This document shows positions 58,630 to 64,000 of a DNA stretch of 64,000 bases, one piece after another. Source of the stretch: Amycolatopsis tolypomycina (GTDB taxonomy: Bacteria; Actinomycetota; Actinomycetes; Mycobacteriales; Pseudonocardiaceae); the NCBI RefSeq assembly GCF_900105945.1, contig NZ_FNSO01000002.1, forward strand, positions 1 to 64,000, in the 5' to 3' direction. The translations under genes and the position numbers were made by a program. Position 1 is the first letter of the stretch, and each line of letters begins with the position of its first letter. The notes below the pieces were generated by a model, which was not told the origin of the DNA, made no database searches, and saw only the letters and a list, made by a program, of their open reading frames with translations.

Positions 58630-60249
58630 CTAACTCTTCACCGGGGCCGATGGCGCGAACCAGCCGAGCCACCCCAGGACGACCCCGGCCACGACGACGA
58701 CGCCGATGATCCAGACCGGCCGCAGCCGCGCCTTGACCGTCAGCAGGTAGACCCCGGCGGTGACGAGCACCGGGAGCAGGAACGGCAGCAGCTCGTCGAG
58801 CTGGTTCTGGATCGCCACCGCCTGCGTCACCGGCTGCCCCTGGACCGTGGTGGTCTGCCGGTAGGTCAGCGTGGTGACGACCTTGACGATCGACGGGATG
58901 AACCCGCCGAGGACGACGAACCCGAGCACGGTCGCCCCCTGCGCGACGCGCGCGAGCGCGCCGGCGGCGAGGTGCCCGGCCAGCCGCTTCCCTTCGCGGT
59001 AGGCGAACCCGAACTGCCAGCGCCGGATCAGCGCGTACGGCACGAGCACCATCACGGCGGCGAAGACGGGCCCGAGCCAGTTGCCCTGCAGCGCCCACGA
59101 CGCGCCCATGGTGAAGACGATGCTGTTGTACAGCGCGAAGACGACGGTGTCGCCGATGCCGGCCATCGGCCCCATCAACGCGATCTTGGTGCTGGCCGCC
59201 GACTTCGGCGTCCCCGCTTCTTCGAGCGCGACGCTGGAGCCGAGGATCAGCGGGCCGCCGACGAGCACCGAGGTGTTGAAGAACTGCAGGTGCCGCTGCA
59301 GGCCGGCGACGTAGTCGGCCTTTTCCGGGTAGAGCCGGCGCAGTGCCGGCTCCATCGAATACGCGAAGCCGAGCGCCTGCATCCGCTCGTAGTTCCAGGA
59401 GATCTGGCTCGACCAGAAGTACCGGCGGTACACCCGCCGCAGGTCCTGTTTCGTCAGCCTCGGGTCCACTGTGGACTCGTCGGCGGCGGCTTCGGGGACG
59501 ACGATGGCCGGCTCGTCGCGCTTCAGCGTCACGAACAGCATCGCGACCGCGACGCCGATCAGCGCGATCCCCAGCACCGGCAGGTGCAGGTACGCGAACC
59601 CGACGAACCCGATCAGCAGCAGGTACCAGTACCGCGACAGCTCCATCATGCCGAGCAGCAGCGCGAACCCGACCGCGGGCAGCAGCGAGCCGGCCAGTGT
59701 CATGCCGTGGACGAACCCGGCCGGGATGCTCGCGGTGATGTCCTTGACGAGCCCGCCGGACGCGGCGAGCGCGGCGAGGAACGTCGGGACCGCGCGCACC
59801 GCCACCCACGGGACCAGGCTGACCCAGTGGATCAGCGCCAGGCCGCGGGCGTTGCCGTCGGCGGCGTAGCCGTCGGCCCGGTGCACCAGCGCGGTGGTGA
59901 CCATCTTGCCGACCGGGTCCAGCGCCGAGAGCAGGATCGCCGCCGGCAGCCCGACGCCGATGCCGATCGCGGCCTGCGCGGCCGCGTCGCCGGCGGCGCC
60001 CGCGGCCAGCGCGGTGCCGACGATCGCGCCGGTCTGGTAGTCCGGGATGGTGGCGCCGCCGTAGGTGTAGACGCCGAGGGCGGCCAGCTCCAGCGTCGCG
60101 CCGATCAGCAGGCCGAGCAGCGGGTGGCCGGTGATCAGGCCGGCCACCGAGCCGGCGATGAGCGGGCGCTGGGCGTAGATGAGGAACGGCCCGAGGCCGT
60201 CGTACGTGCAGTAGATCGCCCAGAGGGTCAGGGCCAGCGCGACGAGCAT
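58630..60249 (-). CDS. Fused PTS EIIC-EIID permease, mannose family
   Basis: A 539-residue membrane protein. Residues 1-240 match EIIC-Man (GLGPFLIYAQRPLIAGSVAG, GATIPDYQTGAIVGTALAAG); an acidic linker follows (VVPEAAADESTVDP), and residues 265-539 match EIID (YFWSSQISWNYERMQALGFA, KIALMGPMAGIGDTVVFALY). In most organisms these are two separate proteins. The fusion has no frame defect. It is in operon with EIIB (upstream, 6 bases) and EIIA. Confidence 0.93.
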   Translation of the reverse strand: MLVALALTLWAIYCTYDGLGPFLIYAQRPLIAGSVAGLITGHPLLGLLIGATLELAALGVYTYGGATIPDYQTGAIVGTALAAGAAGDAAAQAAIGIGVGLPAAILLSALDPVGKMVTTALVHRADGYAADGNARGLALIHWVSLVPWVAVRAVPTFLAALAASGGLVKDITASIPAGFVHGMTLAGSLLPAVGFALLLGMMELSRYWYLLLIGFVGFAYLHLPVLGIALIGVAVAMLFVTLKRDEPAIVVPEAAADESTVDPRLTKQDLRRVYRRYFWSSQISWNYERMQALGFAYSMEPALRRLYPEKADYVAGLQRHLQFFNTSVLVGGPLILGSSVALEEAGTPKSAASTKIALMGPMAGIGDTVVFALYNSIVFTMGASWALQGNWLGPVFAAVMVLVPYALIRRWQFGFAYREGKRLAGHLAAGALARVAQGATVLGFVVLGGFIPSIVKVVTTLTYRQTTTVQGQPVTQAVAIQNQLDELLPFLLPVLVTAGVYLLTVKARLRPVWIIGVVVVAGVVLGWLGWFAPSAPVKS

Positions 60250-60255
60250 GCGGTG

Positions 60256-60732
60256 CTAAAGCCCTTTCCGGTCGAGCAGCGGGACGAATTCGGCGGGCTT
60301 GTCCTGCGGCAGCAGCTGCGTGACCAGCGGGACGCCGGCGACGGCGAGCTTCCGGTAGGCGTCGGCCTCGTCCGCGGTGACCGCGACCGAACGGGTGACC
60401 ATGGTGTAGGAATCACCCGGCCGGGGGGCGACGTTGCCGACGTTGACGAGCTCGGGGCGCAGCCCGCCCTCGACGAGGCGGAAGACGTCGCCGGGGTGCT
60501 TGGCGATGATCATGACGTCCGCGCCGGCCTCGGCGGCCAGGGTGGCCTCGACCGTGAGCACGTCCGTGGGCAGCCCGCGGGCGGCCTGCGGGAGCAGCAT
60601 CCGCTGCAGTTCGTCGGCGGCGACCTCGTCGTTGCAGACGATCAGGCGGCGTACGCCGAGGCGGCGGGTCCACGCGAGGGTGACCTGCCCGTGGATCAGC
60701 CGGTTGTCGATCCGGACGTGTGCCCCCGCCAT
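60256..60732 (-). CDS. PTS EIIB component, mannose/sorbose family
   Basis: A 158-residue cytosolic protein. VRIDNRLIHGQVTLAWTRRL holds the phospho-His in the IHGQ motif near residue 14, as in EIIB-Man/Sor. It hands phosphate from EIIA to the incoming sugar. It is the first gene of the PTS operon; ATG 60732 has GAGGAG upstream, 27 bases after the operator. Confidence 0.94.
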   Translation of the reverse strand: MAGAHVRIDNRLIHGQVTLAWTRRLGVRRLIVCNDEVAADELQRMLLPQAARGLPTDVLTVEATLAAEAGADVMIIAKHPGDVFRLVEGGLRPELVNVGNVAPRPGDSYTMVTRSVAVTADEADAYRKLAVAGVPLVTQLLPQDKPAEFVPLLDRKGL

Positions 60733-61069
60733 AGTTCTCCTCCCGGACGGCAGGAGACATACTGGTTCGTACCAGTATCTGTGTCAACACTGCCGGTGAC
60801 CGGCCTTCGCGCGGCCGACGGAAGGACCCCTCAGACCTTCCGTCGGCCCACGAGCGCGAAGTCCCCCTGGATTTTCTCCCGGACCCTCCCATAAAGGTAT
60901 ATACCAGTATGGACCGACGTGATCGACTGTCAAGACCCGGAGCACGGCGAAATCCGAAAAATTCTCGACCGGTCAGCCGACCGAAATTGTCCGGAACATT
61001 CCGGGAGAAACCGCGCAACCTCACCCGGTCACCGTCGTTAACCGCATCGTCCGTTCAGGGGAGGAAAGC
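60733..61069. promoter_or_regulatory. Divergent promoter region with two DasR-like operators
   Basis: Site 1 at 60759-60778 is a perfect 20-bp palindrome (arms ATACTGGT and ACCAGTAT around TCGT), close to the dre consensus ACTGGTCTAGACCAGT of the GntR regulator DasR. Site 2 at 60891-60910 is imperfect (core GGTATATACC, right arm ATACCAGTAT). Site 1 sits before the PTS operon and site 2 towards the metallo-hydrolase gene. The remaining 150 bases are AT-richer promoter sequence without ORFs. Confidence 0.75.
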
Positions 61070-62014
61070 ATGCCGGCCGTCAGATCGAACATCGTCCCGC
61101 TCCGGCACGCGCGGCCCGGCGTGGTGGCGTACGTGAAGAGCCCGGCCGAGTGGTTCGTCGCGAACAGCGGCTGGATCCAGGGCACCGAGGGCGTCGCGCT
61201 GATCGACACCTGCGGCACCGAGCAGGCGACCCTGGAGCTGCTGCGCGACGTCCGCAAGTACGCCGGCGAGCAGGAGCTCACGGTCGTCATCACGCACGCG
61301 CACGGGGAGCACCACAACGGACTGGGCGTCGCCCTGCGTGACGGCGGGACCGCACTGGCCGCGCCGGGCAGCCTCGACCAGGTGAAGGCCGGCCCCCAGA
61401 CGTACGGCAACGTCTTCACCTACACCCGCTGGGGCGCGCTGGAGCCGCCCGCGCCGGAGGCGGTCCGCCCGGTGACCGGCCGGCACGAGCTGGACCTGGG
61501 CGGCGCGACGGTCGACGTCGTGGCGGTGCCGGGCGTCGCGCACACGGCGGGCGACCTGGTGGTGCACGAACCGCGGTCGAGCACGCTGTTCACCGGCGAC
61601 CTCGTGTACATCGGCGACACCCCGATGGCGGTCCACGGCTCGATCCCCGGCTGGCTCGACGCGCTCGACTGGCTCCAGGACACCTTCCGCCCGCGCACGG
61701 TGGTCCCCGGCCACGGCCCGGTGGCGACGCCGGCACACCCGGCGATCCACGCGATGCGCGGCTACCTGGAGTGGCTGCTGGAGGCGACGGTGCGCCAGTC
61801 GAACTTCACGAAGCTGGCGAAGCAGGCGTCGCTGCGCTGGCCGTCGTGGCGCAACCCGGAGCGGCACATCGGCAACCTGATGCGCGCGTACGCCGACCAG
61901 CACGGCCGCAAACTGGACGTCGACCTGGCGATCGACGCGGTCCTGGCCGCGGCGGGCGGCCGGATCGACCTGGATTCCCTGCTCGGGAGCGAGCCGGCCC
62001 GGCGGATCTCCTAG
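61070..62014 (+). CDS. Metallo-beta-lactamase-fold hydrolase
   Basis: A 314-residue enzyme. The metal motif is THAHGEHHNG (HxHxEH), later VPGVAHTAGDLVVHEPRS gives the third His, FTGDLVYIGDTPM the bridging Asp, and VVPGHGPVATP the last His. The C-terminal helical part (YLEWLLEATVRQSNFTKL) is like that of alkyl-sulfatase and quinoprotein-relay-type members. ATG 61070 follows AGGGGAGGAAAGC. It is divergent from the PTS operon with shared operators, so co-regulation is likely; the substrate may belong to the same pathway. Confidence 0.9.
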   Translation: MPAVRSNIVPLRHARPGVVAYVKSPAEWFVANSGWIQGTEGVALIDTCGTEQATLELLRDVRKYAGEQELTVVITHAHGEHHNGLGVALRDGGTALAAPGSLDQVKAGPQTYGNVFTYTRWGALEPPAPEAVRPVTGRHELDLGGATVDVVAVPGVAHTAGDLVVHEPRSSTLFTGDLVYIGDTPMAVHGSIPGWLDALDWLQDTFRPRTVVPGHGPVATPAHPAIHAMRGYLEWLLEATVRQSNFTKLAKQASLRWPSWRNPERHIGNLMRAYADQHGRKLDVDLAIDAVLAAAGGRIDLDSLLGSEPARRIS

Positions 62015-62071
62015 CCGCACCAAGCGCCCCAATGTGGCGTTGGTTGCGTCCAACGCACCGAACGCCACATT

Positions 62072-63038
62072 GAGGTTTTCTCAGTAGGGCTGGGCTCGGG
62101 TGGGCGTGTTGGCGTGGGATGAGGCGTGGGGCCCCTGGTAGGACTGGATTTGCGAAGATCGAATCCTAGAGTTCCAGAGGCCCCACGTGATCCATTATGG
62201 TGCCACCCTCGATGTGGCGCGTGAACTGGTCTGGTTCGTTGCCCGTGTCCTGCACACCGAGCGTCGGCGGCGTGGCACCCGCCGGGGCCGGCGCGCGTTG
62301 ACCCCGTACTGGCAGGCGGTGCTGGTGCTGCGCTGGTTCCGCGACGCCACCCCCCTGCACCGGCTGGCGGCCGACCATCGCATCAGCGTCGCCACCGCCT
62401 ACCGCTACCTGCACGAAGCGATCACCGCCCTCGCCGCCCAGGCCCCGGACCTGCATCAGGTCCTGCGCGAGCGCCACACCCGAGGTGACACACACGTGAT
62501 CCTGGACGGCACCCTGATCCCGTGTGACCGGGTCGCGGCGACCACGATCAAAACCAAAGGTAAGAACCGTGGCCGGATCGTGCACCTGTGGTACTCGGGC
62601 AAGCACCGCGCCTTCGGCGGGAACATCCAGTTCCTGGCCAGCCCGGACGGGTTCCCGCTGTGGGTCTCGGCGGTGCTGCCCGGCTCCCGCAACGACCTCT
62701 CCGCCGCCCGCGACCACGGAATCGTCGGCGCGTTGACCGCCGCTGCAGGTCAGGGCCTGAGAACTCTGGCCGACAAGGCCTACCACGCCGCCGGGATCGG
62801 CATCCTCACCCCGTTCAAGAAAACCGCAGGTCAACCACCCCTCAACGCCCGGCAACGGGTCCACAACCTGCTGCACGCCCGGGCCCGGGCCCTGGGTGAA
62901 CGCGCCATGGCACTCCTCAAAACCCGCTGGCGAGCGTTGACCCACATCAGCCTCTGCCCCCACCGCATCGGCCACATCGTCCAAGCAGCCCTCGTCCTCA
63001 CCCACCACGAACACCACGGCCGCTACTGAGAAAACCTC
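62072..63038 (+). mobile_element. IS5-family insertion sequence, 967 bp
   Basis: Perfect 16-bp terminal inverted repeats GAGGTTTTCTCAGTAG and CTACTGAGAAAACCTC bound a single transposase gene. A 3-bp target duplication ATT is seen at 62069-62071 and 63039-63041. The intact ends, duplication and open frame point to a recent, possibly active insertion. Confidence 0.93.
62187..63029 (+). CDS. IS5-family transposase (DDE_Tnp_4 type)
   Basis: A 280-residue transposase. An N-terminal helix-turn-helix lies around HRLAADHRISVATAYRYLHE; the catalytic part has VILDGTLIPCDR (first Asp), SAVLPGSRNDLSAARDHG (second Asp), TLADKAYHAAG and finally ALGERAMALLKTRW (Glu). GTG 62187 is the start, and the frame is intact and almost reaches the right terminal repeat. 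It catalyses cut-and-paste movement of the element. Confidence 0.93.
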   Translation: MIHYGATLDVARELVWFVARVLHTERRRRGTRRGRRALTPYWQAVLVLRWFRDATPLHRLAADHRISVATAYRYLHEAITALAAQAPDLHQVLRERHTRGDTHVILDGTLIPCDRVAATTIKTKGKNRGRIVHLWYSGKHRAFGGNIQFLASPDGFPLWVSAVLPGSRNDLSAARDHGIVGALTAAAGQGLRTLADKAYHAAGIGILTPFKKTAGQPPLNARQRVHNLLHARARALGERAMALLKTRWRALTHISLCPHRIGHIVQAALVLTHHEHHGRY

Positions 63039-63049
63039 ATTGGGGCGCT

Positions 63050-63547
63050 TTAGGACCCGGCGCCGCCGAGGCTCTCCAGGAGCGTTCGCAGGGTCGCCGC
63101 CAGCTCGTCGCGCTCGCCGGGGGCCAACGCCGCCAGGATGCGGTGCTCGGTCTCCACGTGGTCCGGTAGCGCGCGGTCGATCAGCTCCCCGCCCGCCTCG
63201 GTGAGCCGCACCCGGACGCCGCGACCGTCCGCCTCGTTCGGCGTGCGCGCCACCAGCCCGCGCGCCTCCATCTTGTCGAGCCGCTGGGTGATCGCCCCGG
63301 ACGTCACCATCGCCGAGCGCATCAGCTCCGTCGGCGTCAGCCGGTACGGCGGACCGCTGCGGCGCAGGGTCGCGAGGACGTCGAACGTCGCGCGGTCCAG
63401 GCCGTGGCGGGCGAACGTGCGGCGCAGCTCCGCGTCGACCAGCGCGCTCAGCCGGGACAGGCGGCCGATCACCGCCATCGGGGAGACGTCGAGGTCGGGG
63501 CGCTCGGCGTGCCACTGCGCCAGCACCCGGTCCACGTGGTCGGCCAT
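63050..63547 (-). CDS. MarR-family regulator
   Basis: A 165-residue winged-helix regulator. VLATLRRSGPPYRLTPTELM, then MVTSGAITQRLDKMEARGLV are the recognition helices, and TPNEADGRGVRVRLTEAG the wing. ATG 63547 or GTG 63553 may serve as start. It is divergent from an EamA-type transporter with an inverted repeat between, so it most likely represses that gene and itself until a ligand binds. Confidence 0.9.
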   Translation of the reverse strand: MADHVDRVLAQWHAERPDLDVSPMAVIGRLSRLSALVDAELRRTFARHGLDRATFDVLATLRRSGPPYRLTPTELMRSAMVTSGAITQRLDKMEARGLVARTPNEADGRGVRVRLTEAGGELIDRALPDHVETEHRILAALAPGERDELAATLRTLLESLGGAGS

Positions 63548-63598
63548 CGGCACAGGGTAACGGATGCCTTAGCGGTAAGTGAGCATTGGCCATTTACC

Positions 63599-63629
63599 TT
63601 AGCACTGAGGTAATCTGCCTTAGTGCTAA
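63599..63629. promoter_or_regulatory. MarR operator overlapping the EamA start
   Basis: Arms TTAGCACTGAGG (63599-63610) and CCTTAGTGCTAA (63618-63629) differ by one base from a perfect 12-bp inverted repeat with a 7-base spacer. The GTG start of the transporter is inside the right arm, so repressor binding would block transcription start directly. Confidence 0.7.
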
Positions 63630-64000
63630 ACAAACAGCTCCTCCTCACCGCCCTCGCCCCGGCCATCTGGGGCACCACCTACCTCGTCACCACCGAGTTC
63701 CTGCCGCCCGACCGCCCGCTGCTCGCCGCCGTCATCCGGGCGCTGCCCGCCGGCCTGCTGCTGGTCGCGCTCACCCGCCGGCTGCCGAAGGGCGACTGGT
63801 GGTGGCGGTCGCTCGTGCTCGGCACGCTGAACATCGGCGCCTTCCTCGCCCTGCTGTTCGTCGCCGCCTACCGGCTGCCCGGCGGGGTCGCCGCCACCCT
63901 CGGCGCCCTGCAGCCGCTGCTCGTCGCCGGCCTGTCCACCGGCCTGCTCGGCGAACGCCTGACCCGGCGCACCGTGCTCGCGGGCGTCGCCGGGGTCGTC
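63623..64000 (+). CDS. EamA-family (DMT) transporter, 3' end beyond window
   Basis: The frame is open from GTG 63623 to the last base (126 codons). LLLTALAPAIWGTTYLVTTE is the first helix of EamA/RhaT-type exporters, and LGTLNIGAFLALLFVAAYRL and GGVAATLGALQPLLVAGLST are helices 3 and 4 with the usual Gly/Pro pattern. About half of a 10-helix protein is present. Start by leaderless translation seems likely, as no ribosome site precedes GTG. Divergent MarR control is expected. Confidence 0.85.
   Translation, partial: MLNKQLLLTALAPAIWGTTYLVTTEFLPPDRPLLAAVIRALPAGLLLVALTRRLPKGDWWWRSLVLGTLNIGAFLALLFVAAYRLPGGVAATLGALQPLLVAGLSTGLLGERLTRRTVLAGVAGVV

Larger units (their letters stand above)
62022..63051. 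repeat. Palindromic repeat element, split by an insertion sequence
   Basis: Left part 62022-62071 reads AAGCGCCCCAATGTGGCGTT, a spacer, then AACGCCACATT; the right part 63042-63051 starts GGGGCGCTT. Removing the insertion and one ATT restores perfect 20-bp arms, the right one identical to 24366-24385. The element lies at the meeting point of two convergent genes, as does the 24-kb copy, and its right arm overlaps the MarR stop. Confidence 0.85.

Noticed and set aside
1..64000. tRNA, rRNA and riboswitch genes
   Set aside because: No acceptor/T-loop pattern, rRNA stretch or known riboswitch core was recognised by eye; a covariance-model scan would be needed to exclude small RNAs.

Overview
The window is very GC-rich, uses many GTG and some TTG starts, and is full of TetR, GntR, MarR, LuxR and SARP regulators, ABC and MFS transporters and secreted polysaccharide-degrading enzymes. 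This fits a Pseudonocardiaceae-type soil actinomycete, most likely an Amycolatopsis-like organism; that is inference from composition and family content, as no rRNA or tRNA gene was seen.

Layout. 1-2.8 kb: four adjacent genes (membrane protein, HIT protein, unknown protein, amidase), each with one or more broken reading frames. 3-5 kb: STAS protein, F420-type oxidoreductase and a membrane-anchored protein. 5.3-7.5 kb: a large secreted multidomain protein (ricin-like lectin, aerolysin-like segment, Ig-like domains, anchor domain). 7.7-11.3 kb: a four-gene coupled operon of two membrane proteins flanking a von Willebrand A protein and a kinase-like protein. 11.3-16.7 kb: AA10 polysaccharide monooxygenase with a CebR-type operator, GH5-ricin cellulase, a zinc dehydrogenase coupled to a GH15 enzyme. 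16.7-24.2 kb: TetR/aldehyde dehydrogenase pair, AhpD-like protein, GNAT, two lipoproteins, DyP-type peroxidase. 24.4-29.3 kb: a 1619-residue SdrD/Cna-B repeat surface protein with a sortase-like tail.

29.6-32.3 kb: two small proteins, an orphan LuxR regulator and a GH11 xylanase-CE4 esterase operon. 32.4-37.9 kb: MacB-like ABC exporter divergent from a histidine kinase/response regulator pair, plus a small membrane gene; the exporter and the small gene share a duplicated promoter-operator. 37.9-48.8 kb: MFS exporter, TetR, a complete branched-chain amino acid (Liv) ABC operon, an orphan NMT1-like binding protein, and a frameshifted serine beta-lactamase divergent from its TetR. 49-55 kb: MFS exporter, a decayed SnoaL gene, a type II thioesterase lacking its catalytic serine, and an AfsR-type SARP-NB-ARC-TPR regulator. 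55.3-62 kb: HutC/UTRA GntR regulator, mannose-family PTS operon (EIIB, fused EIIC-EIID, EIIA) coupled to a ceramidase-like hydrolase, and a divergent metallo-beta-lactamase-fold gene; two DasR-like operators lie in the promoter region. 62-64 kb: a 967-bp IS5-family element inside a palindromic repeat, then a divergent MarR/EamA pair cut by the window end.

Two themes recur. Gene 3' ends are followed by decaying tandem copies of the coding end (20.7, 21.6 and 48.8 kb), and convergent gene ends carry strong hairpins, including a repeat family present at 24.3 and 62 kb. Secreted polysaccharide-degrading genes at 11.4, 12.3 and 32.3 kb share CGAAA/TTTCG boxes, suggesting one regulon.
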